Origin: Orobanche coerulescens
Lineage: Eukaryota; Streptophyta; Magnoliopsida; Lamiales; Orobanchaceae
Assembly (NCBI GenBank): GCA_033398695.1
Contig: CM065815.1
Location: 5,822,501 to 5,886,500 of the forward strand
Direction of reading: 5' to 3'
Length of the DNA stretch: 64,000 nucleotides
A model generated the notes under the pieces. The model searched no databases. It saw only the letters and a list, made by a program, of their open reading frames with translations, and was not told where the DNA came from. Of this stretch, positions 23,522 to 34,967 are shown piece by piece (the stretch's first letter is position 1; each line of letters starts with the position of its first letter). Both the position numbers and the translations under genes were made by a program.

Positions 23522-26212
23522 TGTAACACCCCCAAAATAATTGGGAATATTAAAGCGCCGCAGACCCTCTCCGTGAGGATCTATCAGGCTAAAAATAAAA
23601 ACAATACGTCACATTACATGCCGACATGGCTACATAATGAACCACGAGACCGATTTGGTCTTTGCCACAACACAACATGTCAGAAATACATAACTGATTC
23701 TCATAACTCGTACCCACGCAGGGGTTGGAACACATCAACATCCCCATAAAATGGGAGAACAATACAATAGAGAGACAAACAACAAGACTCTACCAAAATA
23801 CTCAACGACTGGTCTTCATGTGATTAGTATCGTCGTCTTTCATCATCCTTCGTATTGATCCTGTGATTCGCTCCCCAGCAACCTGCAAATACCTGGACGC
23901 AATACATACATCCGCCCCCCGAATACTCGGGGGTTAGCAAAACTCCAATGTTTTGCTAGTGCAAGTATAAAATACAAATACAGGCCATACATATCATATT
24001 CTGGGAATACAATAACTTGATTAATTTAGAAAGACTTCCCGAGATGTTTCATTTAGTTAAAATAGTTCAAGTCTTGAAAGTACCATTGAACAAGTAAGCA
24101 CTTTGAAAACAACTCTGAATCCCGGGAGTTTTTAATTGGAAAATAATCGTGAAACTATAACCAGACATCAATTCAAAACTGAGGACCAATTACACACAAC
24201 ACATCATCCATAAGCCATTCTAGTCCAAGTACCTCTGATAAATATGTATTACATCCCCAAGCATTACGGAAAGTCAAAACATTGTGATACTCCGGACATA
24301 TCACAAAATGCACTAAGCCATAAGGCTAAAAATACTCTCGGATTAACTGTGGGCCCGACAATGCGCGAATCCCTCCTCGGCCCCGTCAGGCCCTCTCGGA
24401 GTGGCTAATCCGAATGTTCGCGGACCCGACAATGCGCGGATCCCTCCTCGGCCTCGTCAGGCCCTCTCGGGGTTAACGAATATAACTCTCACACTCGGTA
24501 GTAATGTCCGACTTCCAATGCAAAGGAATATAAACCATATACTCAGAGTACTCACTAGAATGGCCTCCGCAATCGGACACAGGCAAGACTAACAATATAA
24601 TCTATAAACTACGAAAGGTAGAAATGAAACGAGGTAAACATCTAGTAAAATGTTTTAAAGAATTCCCAGCCTTTCGAAAACCATCTTGGGACACAGCCCA
24701 AGATTATTCCCGAAATACAACTCCAATCACAATTCACGGGGTCCATGACCCAAATATCCACATCGACATCCTCCCAAGGGTTATTCGCGTCCCGTGCTAG
24801 TAAGCCACGGACCTCGGAGCCTCCTTGAGACATCCCCGAGTGAACAACCCAATGGGAGACCACACAATATCACACATCATCGTGACAGCAGTCACCTAAC
24901 GGTACCACAGGAAAACAATGGACAATAAACAACACTAATACACATTCTCAGAATGACACATTCGTTCTCGAACACTCAAGTTATTTCTGAAGCAAACCTT
25001 CATCAGGTATATATATATATAATATATATATCGGTTCTCTCGAAAGTTCAATAAACATTCAATTCTCACACATACACAATCACCAATTTATTATGTCTAT
25101 AAAACAAAAAGTGTATGGGCAAGATACTTGCCTCAAAACCATGAGCAACGGAACGACGAACGGACACGGTCGGATAGTTCTCGAGCTTCCAAAAATGACT
25201 AAGAATCCGGCAACCACATGAATACTACGTAGATAACACCAACACGAATCAATAACACTAATCGGAATCCGAAACGATCCTAAAAATAACAAGGATCTAA
25301 GTGTTCTCAAGAAAATCAAGAATCATCCATCCGGGTGATACAAAATCAATAAATGAGTTGTCAAACCAAAAGCTACGGCCAAGGCAATCAATAATACTCA
25401 ACCGATCGGATGAGATCGGGTAAAAATCACCAAAACCAAGAAAAATCCCCAAATTCAAGAAACTAGGGTTCTAAGAAGAGATTACCTTGATTTGAGCAAG
25501 GGAGATGATTAGATGTTGTTAAACACCTACAAATCCACTCCAAGATGAAGCTTGATGATGAAGATCACCCAAAATTTCCCTTAGAACTCGATCCCGACGG
25601 AAAGAGATGAAGAGGAGTGAGAAATAACGAAGTAAAGTCTGATGTCCAGTATTTATACTGGACAGTTATTAGCGTGCGCTAAGCGCATACATTAGCGCGC
25701 GCTAACGAGGTCAACGCCCCAAAACACTCCGCCCATAACACGGTTAGCGTGCGCTACCCAAAATGCGTAGTGTGCACTAATGGGTCACGAATCCGGTCCA
25801 GTGGCTCCTGGACTGGTCTGCACCTACCAGGTAGCGTGCGCTAGAATGAAGAATTAGCGTGCGCTAAGCAGTCGATAGCATGCACTAGCTACCAACCTTA
25901 GGGTGCGCTAACAAGACTCCAGTTCTAGATCAGTAGCTCCTAGACTGCCTCTGGACTGCCAGTTAGCGTGCGCTACATGCTCGGTAGCGTGCGCTAACAA
26001 TAGCACAGTAGCCTGCGCTACACCACAAGCGGTAGCGTGCGCTACACTGAAATGAGTCAAAACTCGTGAAATGATCTGGAACGAAAATTAAACACGTTCA
26101 ACTCATGACACGACCATACATGGCAAAAACATTCCAAAGACATAGACAATGCCAATCCGATAATCTGCAGAAAAAATCAACAAAACTGGAATAAAGATCA
26201 CGGGTATTACAG
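23522..26212 (-). repeat. Chromovirus-type 5' LTR, inverted, 2.7 kb
   Basis: On the minus strand it begins TGTAATACCCGTGATC (26212 downward) and ends GGGGGTGTTACA at 23522, followed by a tRNA-Met primer site. It has the architecture of the 3658 LTR: motif array (26050-25667), TATA box (25650-25658, minus), then leader with GAACCCTAGTTTCTTGAATT and AAGGTAATCTC similar to the other LTRs. Two near-identical blocks rich in CCTCCTCGGCC occur at 24340-24470. It interrupts the gag region of the plus-strand element that resumes at 26213. Confidence 0.8.
25650..26050 (-). promoter_or_regulatory. TATA box with upstream TTAGCGCACGCTAA array, minus strand
   Basis: About a dozen copies of TAGCGTGCGCTA (TAGCGCACGCTA on the minus strand), including perfect palindromes TTAGCGCGCGCTAA, fill 25667-26045. 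They lie directly upstream, in the minus-strand sense, of GTATAAATA at 25650-25658. This is the same motif and position as in the LTRs of the 8.2-kb element. Confidence 0.75.
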
Positions 26213-27545
26213 CCAATGCCTCCACTCACGAGATCAGATGTTTTAACTGTGGCCAGCTGGGCCATAGGAACCGGGAGTGTCCTCGTCCGTAGTTGACCTG
26301 TCATACTTGTGGCCTGTCGGGCCACAAGGCTTCCTTTTGTGATCGTTTGGGGAATGCTCTCGGTGCCCAGGCTTCTCTTCCAGCGACTAGGGAGCCGAGT
26401 GTGAATCAGGAGTCGTTTGCTCCACAGTCTCCACATAGTGTCAGCAAAGGGAGAGGTCGGGGACAGCCCGCTAAAGGGGGAGTTTCCAGTGTCGGCTCCG
26501 CTCATCCGCGTGTATATGAGATGAGGAGGGCCGATGATCCGGCGGCTACCGTGGCTACAGGTACCGTTCATATCTATTATCATAACGTCAGTGTGCTTTT
26601 CGATTCTGGTGCTACACATTCGTTCATCTCTCTGGAATGTGTGCGCCATTTGGGTCTTGACTGTTTGTCACCTTGTGAGCCTTTCATTGTTAAACTTCCT
26701 AGAAGTGATATAATTGTTGGTGATCGAGAGATCCGAGGTTGCTCTGTTATTATTTGTGAGAGGGCTTGGCTCTCTAATCTTATTGTTGTGAATATTTAGG
26801 GTGAGGATTTGATTCCCGGGGATGATTGGCTCGAGCGGCATGGTGCGATCATGAACTACCGCACGAGAATCATCACCATGTTAGCCGAGGATGGCACCGA
26901 GCACTATTTCGCGGGGCGAAAGAGGGGAAATCATAAGTTTGTAGTCAACATCTTGAAGGCGATGAGACTCCTGCGGAAGGGGTGTACTGGTTATTGGTGC
27001 TACGCCTTGAAGGCGGAGGATGGTGGGGTTGAGTTTTCATCGATTCCAGTCATTAGTGAGTTTCTTGATGTCTTTCCTGACGAGTTACTGGGGTTGCCAC
27101 CGGACCGTGAGGTTGAGTTTGCTATCGAGTTAGAGTCGGGTTGCGGCTCCGATTTCGAAGGCGCCGTATGGCATGGCACCTTCAGATATGGCTGAGTTGA
27201 AGAAGCAGTTGAGTGAGCTTCTTGAGTCGGGGTATATTCGACCGAGCGCTTCGCCTCGGGGCACACCGGTCTTGTTTGTGCGGAAGAAGGATGTTTCACT
27301 GCGTTTATGTATCGACTATCGCGAGCTAAACAAAGTGACCATCAAGAACAAGTATCCCTTGTCGAGGATTGATGACTTGTTTGATCAGTTGCAGGGAGCT
27401 GCGGTATTCTCGAAGATCGACTTGAGATCAGGGTACTATCAGCTTCGAGTGAAGGAGTCCGATATCCCGAAAATAGCTTTTCGGACGAGATACGGATATT
27501 ATGAGTCTGTGGTTATGCCCTTCGAGCTAACTAATGCACCGACAG
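26213..27545 (+). pseudogene. Chromovirus gag-protease-RT remnant (Tekay/Del type)
   Basis: The reading begins inside gag with two CCHC knuckles (CFNCGQLGHRNREC, then CHTCGLSGHKASFC), a stop codon lying between them at about 26291. The aspartic protease motif LFDSGATHSFIS follows (about 26596-26632), then a linker with a second stop (about 26797). RT begins after a small deletion frameshift near 27140 and contains [29 protein letters not shown] and [13 protein letters not shown]. It stops at [11 protein letters not shown]; the YIDD box and everything after it are gone, cut by the hAT element at about 27545. The usual Gly in MPFGLTNAP is Glu here. Confidence 0.85.
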
Positions 27546-29217
27546 TCGGTACACCAGAATCACGATTTTGTGACTGCACAAACAAAGTTTGACTTTCAAC
27601 ACTATCCACAATATTAGGAAAACCCAAATTTTTAAGAATATTATAATATATTTCAAGTAATTGTTGTACTTGAGCTAAATTCAAATCGGGAGATATATGT
27701 GCACAATTAAATTTTTTAAACGCAAGTAATCTTTTGTTTAAGTTCCAATTTTCATCAATCCAGCGTATAGTTATTCTCATATAATTATTTTTTTGTTTAA
27801 AATCTGCCCACGTATCTGCAGCTAAAGAAACTCTATGATTTTATAGATCTAAAATAAGCTCGTAGTGCAAGTTTATGTTGTTTGGTTAAGTATACTACCT
27901 GTCTAGTCATTGTGGTACGTGGAATTTTTTTAATAGCAGGATTATAGGCATTTTGCATCCTATATTCCCAACCCCTACTATCCGCAAAATTCAAAGGTAA
28001 AGATTCTTGTGCATATAATTTTGCCATTTGTTCTCTAGCAATTTTTTCATTATATTTATAAAGTTGAGATTCAGACATACCTTGATTGCCGACTGGCTCG
28101 ACTCCAGTAGACGGTTGGAAGTTGAGTTGACTTTGCGACTTTTGTTCTCCATTGATCGAGGCATGGTTATTCTCAAAATGCCTTCTAAAATTTCCATATC
28201 CATCACCGACTTTATACGAATACTCTTTCTTGCAGTAGTTGCAAAATACCTTCATTGAACCATCCGATATTTTTTCCTTTTTAAAGTGTTTTGAAAAAAA
28301 TTCGGATACCGGTTTCTTTTCTGCAACAGGGGCATGCTTCTTTCTCGCTTTAGTTTTCTTGCTTCCTCTTCCTTTCACAATTTCTTCCTCCTCGGATGAT
28401 AACTCTTCAACATAAGGAGGTTCTTGAGCTTGGCTTGCCGCATGATGCTTCGAATCTGATTTTTGCGTCGGAGTTGGTACGCCATGAAGAGTGCGCTCGA
28501 ACGTTGCATATGTTTGATTTAACATAGTTTCATCGATTTCATGGTCTATTTCTTCATCAATATTTTTTAGTTGTTGGCGATTCGGGATACGTCGAAATCC
28601 CCGGGGGTCAACTTCTTCATCACTGATAGTTGTTGTACTACCGTAATAGATACTTTCATGTATAACATCATATTCAGGTTCTTGACTTTCATTTTCAAAA
28701 CTGGGTGGAGTTTGGTTTTGGGGCTCATGAATAATTATCCCAGATAGTTTCTTCGATTTGCCCAAAGAGCCATTCACTCGAACTTGGGAGACGTAGCAAT
28801 ACCCTTTCCCTTGTCAGAACTCGACATAATGATTAAATGCGGGAAAAAAAGGAGAGATTAACTGGTATAGCAATTAGCAATGAGAGTTTGAGAGATAGAT
28901 TAGAATGAAGGTGTGAAAAAATGTGTTGGGTTGGGGAAGTATTTATAGATAGATTTTTTTTTGTTAAATTTGAATTTTAGCCGTTAGACCCGCCGGGTCA
29001 CGGGTCCGACCCGCCGGGTCCAGGTCCAACGACCATAATTTCAATTTTTTTTTCCAATTCCGCCGGGTCGACGGGTTGGGAAATATAAGACCCGGACCCC
29101 ACCCGTGTATGCCACGGGTCCGGGTCGACGGGTCCGCCGGGTTGGCCGGGTCTGGGTCCTACACGGGTTAGTCGGGTCCGGATCGACCCGCCGGGTTGGG
29201 TTTTTTGAGCACCTCTA
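27546..29217 (-). mobile_element. hAT transposon, 5' half
   Basis: The outer end on the minus strand is TAGAGGTGCTCAAAAAAC at 29217 downward, a hAT-type terminus. A subterminal zone (29195-28980) is packed with GACCCGCCGGGTC-like motifs. A leader and the N-terminal half of the transposase follow. The other half is missing; the element abuts the RT remnant at about 27545, so no 8-bp duplication can be checked. Confidence 0.75.
27560..28827 (-). pseudogene. hAT transposase N-terminal half with BED zinc finger
   Basis: Start ATG is at about 28827, with a frameshift within the first 20 codons. The main frame (28777-27833) has an acidic region with VEELSSEEEEIV and a basic KKTKARKKH stretch. It then has a BED finger (FCNYCKKEYSYKVGDGYGNF and HFENNH, CX2C...HX4H) and the hAT linker. 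After another frameshift near 27830 it continues SLAADTWADF and WIDENWNLNKRLLAFKKF, the part that carries the first catalytic Asp region of hAT enzymes. The catalytic core's remainder and the C-terminal dimerisation domain are lost at the breakpoint. The gene is inactive. Confidence 0.82.
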
Positions 29218-29257
29218 ATTCTGGACTGATTTATAAGGGATATAATAAAACAGATAG

Positions 29258-29287
29258 AAGCACACACGCGCGCGCATACACACACAC

Positions 29288-29349
<62 letters not shown>

Positions 29350-29350
29350 T
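29258..29350. repeat. Compound microsatellite (CA)n(CG)n(TA)n(GA)n
   Basis: Runs of CACACA, CGCGCG, CATACACACA, a long TATATA tract and GAGAGA follow one another without interruption. The short frame across it is an artefact. Bases 29351-29624 are AT-rich with a GAGAGGGAGTATTA end like a Stowaway terminus at 29608-29622, and otherwise empty. Confidence 0.85.
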
Positions 29351-29624
29351 TAAAGTGTGTTCAATGTGTCCTTTTGAATTTTCTGTCACATGCTAATTTT
29401 ATTTTTAGAAAATACTCCTTATAATTTTATTCAACTTTTTCAATTTATTTACAACAATATCAAGAATGACTCATATATTTTATCATTTAATTAGTCAACA
29501 AGAATAATTAATAGACTATTATAACAAAAAGTATAATTTTTTCTCCACTGATATCCACTACTAACTTTTATTAAAATTATTTCCCATAAAAATGACATAA
29601 CTCGGAGAGAGAGGGAGTATTATT

Positions 29625-30034
29625 CCGGAGCCCTTCTAGCACCAGACATCTGGTACCAAATTATGGTATCAGACGCTTATATGGCGCCTACACGGCAGCC
29701 ACATGTGCGCCACGACAGCATGTGGAGGATTTGACGTACATGTGTAAGGGTTGAATGTTTTACCCCTACTAGCAGTAGGGGTTCAGATATGTCAACCCCT
29801 ACTACCAGTAGGGGTTTTGTCGGACATGTGTAAAAATCCACATAATGCAAAAAAAAGAAGAAGTAATTAAACAAAATTATTAACAAAATATAATTGAAAC
29901 AAGTGGAAAATATTAACAAAATAATTGAAACAAAAAATCTGAAAAAAAAAACACATGTGGCTGTCGTGTAGGCGCCGCATAAGCGTCGGGTACTATAATT
30001 TGGTACCAGACGTCTGGTGCTAGAAGGGCTCCGG
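29625..30034. mobile_element. Long-TIR MITE, about 83-bp inverted repeats
   Basis: The left arm starts CCGGAGCCCTTCTAGCACCA and the right arm ends in its reverse complement (TGGTGCTAGAAGGGCTCCGG). The arms stay complementary for about 83 bp with few mismatches, to CCACATGTG. AGTATT stands just outside both ends and may be the target duplication. The middle has two consecutive hairpins ACCCCTACTAGCAGTAGGGG and ACCCCTACTACCAGTAGGGG. No ORF is supported. Long arms suggest a Mutator-like or foldback type, but the duplication length does not settle it. Confidence 0.78.
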
Positions 30035-30051
30035 TAGTATTCGGTAAAGAG

Positions 30052-30285
30052 TACAAAGTAAGAATTAATTCGATATATTTTTTATCAAAAATAAAATTGA
30101 TACGAAAAAATTATAATTGTTTAAACTATTAAGTTAAAAATAAAAGGATAAAATTGGAAGAAATTTTTAATTGGTAGATATTGTATACGGAATAACCATC
30201 TCTTCACTCCCAAACTAAATATCCATTTTTTTAAGATTTTTAAAAGGAGAATAATGTGGTGATGACACATATCCTTGAAATTTTC
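30052..30285. repeat. Dispersed AT-rich repeat, copy 1
   Basis: From AAGTAAGAATTAATT to GATGACACAT it matches 48465-48690 over most of its length (shared phrases TGTTTAAACTATTA, TTTTTAATTGGTAGATA). The nature of the element is unknown; no termini were found. Confidence 0.7.
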
Positions 30286-30602
30286 GGACGCCTGCACTTA
30301 CGACACTCATTTGGGAGAGTTTTTGGGTTCAAACCACACCAAGGAGGTGAAAGAGGAGGTTTTTTCTCTTTATGATCCTCTAGCTTAACCTGAGGAGCCA
30401 GTCTTGAACCATTCTCCCAGAATCAGCTTTTAACTCACGCGCAGCACCGCTTCTCGCTGCGCGCAGACGCAAAGGCGTTAGAACCCTGAAATTGCTCGAG
30501 CGACTTGCGATTTACTTCTTTCAATGAGTTAAGAGTGAGTTCTTTGAGTGATTAGGATTAGTCCGGCTAAACTGAGATCACCTATTAATAAAAAAAAAAA
30601 AA
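30286..30602 (+). mobile_element. SINE-like unit with A tail
   Basis: A GGTTCAAACC sequence at about 30332 fits the tRNA-type internal promoter B box. The unit ends in CCTATTAATAAAAAAAAAAAAA at 30602. Its length of about 300 bp and the lack of ORFs fit a SINE. I cannot place a convincing A box or target duplication. Confidence 0.42.
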
Positions 30603-31629
30603 GTATGAATAAGGTGATTGGAGTGGATCCTTTCCCTTTCTGCAGATCTCATTTTTAAGGTGATTTTGTCATTTTTTCCTTCTTTATTTTATTGATAGGA
30701 AAATTTCAATTGTCCTTATGTTTGTTCTGGAACAGAGAAATAATCATTGTCCTTGAAGATTAAAGACCGTAGAAGAGATAACAATCTGCAGGAATTATGT
30801 TTCATTTTCTCCCCGTCACTGTTCATTTTTGTAAATCTCTTTTATGTTACTTCACAATTCAGACGTATTGAAAATTTCAGAAATGCCTGCGCTCTGATTT
30901 TTCTCGATCTTGCCGCAATCATTTTTTATCTACTCTCTCCCGTTTTCATCTTACATTTTTCATCAAACCCTAATAATTTTCTATCTCTGCAGTATTTTTC
31001 TCTGAAATTTCTCATCCATCGAACTTGGCGTCCAAGCGAATTCTCCGGTATGTTTAAACATATTTATGGATGATTTATTAATTTACGATATTTTTCCTTG
31101 AATTGTTGCCTCGTTCCCTCTATACTGCAAAAAACAGAAAAAATCCTCTTTGTAAACATCTAAAATCCGGCCGATCTCTCTCTTTGAGAGAATCTCTCTC
31201 CTCTGCTCCAAAGCTCAAAATACACGAGTAAGACATAACCCAGCCTCTATTTCTTTCAGACCTGCCGTGGCCTCCTTCACGCCTTCACGCCTACCATCGA
31301 TTTCTTCAACCATCTCCATCAGGTTCAATTTCTTCAAGACATAACCTAGCCTCTGTTTTGTTCGATTTGTTGTTCGATTTCTTCAAGCATCTCCTACACA
31401 AATCGATTTCAAATAACACAAATCGATTTTGTGTTCGATTTGTTGTTTGATTTTGTGTTCGATTTGTTGTTCGATTTCAAAAAACACAAATCGATTTTGT
31501 GTTCGATTTGTTGTTTGAACTTGTATTAGGAATAGGGACTGTGTCTTTCTTTCTGCAAATATACAAATAATTCTACCACAATATGTACGCCAAAACCATA
31601 CAAGACATTCACTACAGACTTCCCTGGTT

Positions 31630-31669
<40 letters not shown>

Positions 31670-32610
31670 TCTGTCACTTTTTATTTCTTGTATTAATTTG
31701 CATGCCCATGGCAGTTGTTTTCGATCAAATTTGAAAATTAGGGCATAAAACAACCAATTTCCGATCGATGGAGAAGATGCAACTGACAAAATTTCTTGAC
31801 GAATAGCAATAGTCAGTTGGAAGCAACCGTTTACTTTCCTGTATGTGAAACATGGTTGGTGTCCCTGTTTATATAAAGCTTTCTGTAATTTTACAATTTG
31901 TGGTCATTTGATTTTGTGTTTGATTTTGAGCAATTACAGTATATCAATAACGTAAAATCGGTGTTTACATCGGTGTGTTCGATTTTGATTTTGTGTTTTC
32001 GATTTTGTGTTTGATCTCTGTGAGGAAAATGCTCTTTGTTACTTGATCAGGTCTTGATGATCTAATTTCAGGTCTTGTGATTAGTTGATCAGGTTTCAGA
32101 TTTTTGACGGTTTACAAAAAACAAACAGTCTTTTAGATTTAGGTTTCAGACTTCAGCACCACTCACTTAAAAATCAGAAGTGAAATCAGACTTCAGACTT
32201 CAGCACCTCTTAAAAAACGAACGCCACCTACATCATACACAAATATAATTTGACCATTAAGTGATACTTAGACTAATATTTAAAATTAAATTTATTTGGA
32301 CTACAATAAAAATATATTCATGGTTTCAAGAGCTGGACTTGAGCCTAGAAGTCTAAAAATATCAACATGATATGCAATGTAATAAGGTAACTTTGACCTC
32401 ATTAAGAAAATATAAAATTTATAAATAAATCATTGGACATTCAAATATTCGTGTGCTTCAACAAAATTTCTAAAACAAATATTCATCGCAAATGAGGCGT
32501 TACATAGTATCTTAACCGACTAAATATTAGATTTTTTGCACTATACAAATATATAGTGCCGGTGAATTTTGGTCTTTGCAAATAGGTCTTCAACTGGGAT
32601 CGAGATTTGC
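30603..32610. other. Intergenic region, transcript-leader-like and simple repeats
   Basis: No supportable gene. Bases 31140-31330 look like a CT-rich 5' leader. A minisatellite of TCGATTTTGTGTTCGATTTG and TTGTTGTTCGATTT units covers 31365-31520, with related units at 31910-32015. A (CT)n run is at 31631-31668. The ACATAACC-AGCCTCT phrase occurs twice (31226 and 31339). Confidence 0.6.
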
Positions 32611-33477
32611 TTTTCAGCACAATTCCGTACAATATCAGTGATGGCATTTTAGCCATTTAAGTATATCCCACTCATACAGAAGAACTTAATAACAAAACCG
32701 AGCAAATTATTTCACCGATGAAAGACAGATTTAGGAATGTAAACTTCAAAATCTAAACCATCAATTTCATATGAGATGTTTAAAAATGCAAGGTTTGACA
32801 TGAACATCTCGGACACGTGAAAGCGAGACACAACACAATCTCTCACAGTGAAACAGATCAAAAAAACATACAAGATCACGTCTTCTGATGATCATCAAAG
32901 ATGAATCAAGGTAAATAACTTGAGTTTTCCTTTGTTCCAAACGCCCTTCAAATTTAACCCAACTCAATTTTCACAATTACAAACAACATAAAATTGGGGG
33001 GAAACAGCAATAGAAGATCAAATAAAACTCTGAGGCGAATAATATCAATTTACACCACGAGAAAATGTCATCCGACCAAAATCTGACCCTAATCCCTCGA
33101 CCGGAACAGGTCCTGCACAATTAATAATAACAGAAGAAGGATCCATATTTTCCAACAAGGAAAACAAGCACGATTTCCTGAAATATTAGAAATGAATATT
33201 ACCTGGAAACCTCAAGGAATCCGTCGAGAAAGGAAAGCGAAAAGAAAAAGGGAAACAAGAATACAAAAAACAGAGACGGGCTTGCTTCCGAACGTGTTCA
33301 AGGGCTTGCGTTCAAGTTGTACGTATTTGGGGTGTGGCTACGAAGCCTACGATTTTTAACATGTTCAAGTCCTAAGAGGTAAGCCGTAAGCCAAAGTCGG
33401 TTCAACTCTGACAGATAGTCCCAAGTCCCATCGAGTTAGCTGTTGAAGGAACTAAGACCGAGACGAAAATCACGAGC
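32611..33477 (-). repeat. Inverted duplicate of the SRP-receptor gene 5' region (left arm)
   Basis: This stretch is the reverse complement of 34033-34912 with modest divergence. Shared landmarks include CTTCCGAACGTGTTC, GTACGTATTTGGGGTGTGG and GGCTTGCGTTCAAGTTGTAC. It carries the leader/first-intron part but not the start codon, which lies 55 bp beyond the end of the matching arm. Frames inside it are shadows of the same frames in the right arm and code for nothing recognisable. Confidence 0.9.
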
Positions 33478-34032
33478 CTAGTACTTCGACTAAAGTTACA
33501 TCTCACACTTTGAGTCTCTGCCATCGATATTAAGCATCTCGGCACAAAAAATTAAAATCCAACAAAAAGACTGGAGCAACGCCACCGACAACATATTACA
33601 ACGAGGAAGAAAATATAAAGAAATATTGCCCAAAATGTTCTTTACCAACTAAAATCACCTATGACAAATTGTGATAGTGAATCCTATCAAAGTCGTGGAG
33701 AATAATAGATGGTGGTCCAAACGAATCGCAGAGAAAAAAAATTCAAATTGCATTCATTGATTAACCAAGACAACTAACATCTCTTCCGTATATTTCAAGG
33801 AAAAGAATTATCACATGTATTCATCAATACATACAACAATAAAAATAAAAATCCAACAATGTAGAAATGAAAAATTGCACCCAAAGGGGGTTCCGCACAT
33901 GCACAACGCGTGTTATTTATGACAGAATATTTTAGGGTTTTTGCAAGAGAGAAGGAAGGTAGCTCGTGACGCACAGCGCGTGTTATTTTAGGACATAATA
34001 TTTTAGGGTTTTTGCAAGAGAGAGGGAAGGTA
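33478..34032. other. Spacer of the inverted repeat; probable SRP-receptor promoter
   Basis: About 555 bp separate the arms. The right part contains a tandem duplication of about 70 bp (33901-33969 and 33971-34040; GCGTGTTATTT, AATATTTTAGGGTTTTTGCA, GAAGGTAGCTCGTGA). It lies immediately upstream of the presumed transcription start. No TATA box is obvious. TTTAGGGTTTTTG resembles plant telo-box-type elements common in translation-related promoters. Confidence 0.55.
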
Positions 34033-34912
34033 GCTCGTGATTTTCGTCTCGGTCTTAGTTCCTTCAACAGCTAACTCGATGGGACTTGGGACTATCTGTC
34101 AGAGTTGAACCGACTTTGGCTTACGGCTTCCTCTTAGGACTTGAACATGCTAGAAATCGTAGGCTTCGTAGCCACACCCCAAATACGTACAACTTGAACG
34201 CAAGCCCTTGGACACGTTCGGAAGCAAGCCCGTCTCTGTTTTTGTATTCTTGTTTCCCTTTTTCTTTTCGCTTTTCCTTCTCGACGGATTCCTTGAGGTT
34301 TCCACGTAATATTCATTTCTAATGGTTCAGGAAATCGTGCTTATCATTTATCTGCTTGTTTTCCTTGTTGGAAAATATGGATCCTTTTTCTGTTATTATT
34401 AATTGTGCAGGACCTGTCCCGATCGAGAGGGATTAGGGTTCGATTTTTTCCGGATGACATTTTCTCGTGGTGTAATTTTATATTATTCGCCTCAGAGTTT
34501 TGATCTTCTATTGCTATTTCCCCTAATTTTATGTTGTTTGTAATTGTGAAAATTGAGTTGGGTTAAATTTGAAGGGCGTTTGGAACAAAGGAAAACTCAT
34601 GTTATTTACCTTGATTCATCTTTGATGATCATCAGAAGACCTGATCTTGTATGTTTTTTTGATCTGTTTCACTGTGAGAGATTGTGTTGTGTCTCACTTT
34701 CGCATGTCCGAGATGTTCATTTCAAACCTTGCATTTTTAAACATCTCATATGAAATTTGATGGTTCAGATTTTGAAGTTTACATTCCTAAATCTGTCTTC
34801 CATCCGTGAAATAATTTGCTCGGTTTTGTTATTAAGTTCTTCTGTATGAGTGGGATATACTTAAATGACTAAAATGCCATCACTGATATTGTACGGAATT
34901 GTGCTGAAAAAG
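34033..34912 (+). repeat. Inverted duplicate, right arm: 5' leader/intron of the SRP-receptor gene
   Basis: This is the functional-side copy. It ends 55 bp before the start codon; a 5'-UTR intron acceptor (TTTTTACAG) lies at 34943. Frames such as 34086-34322 and 34553-34753 recur in the left arm and are not genes. Confidence 0.88.
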
Positions 34913-34967
34913 CGTCATTTTTAATGTTTTGGTCTTTTTACAGGATATAACCATTTGAGTTCCAGAG

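Noticed and set aside
34086..34753. Open frames in the SRP-receptor leader (34086-34322, 34553-34753), also found inverted at 32767-32967 and 34134-34316
   Set aside because: They recur only because the region is an inverted duplicate. They lie in leader/intron sequence and match no family.
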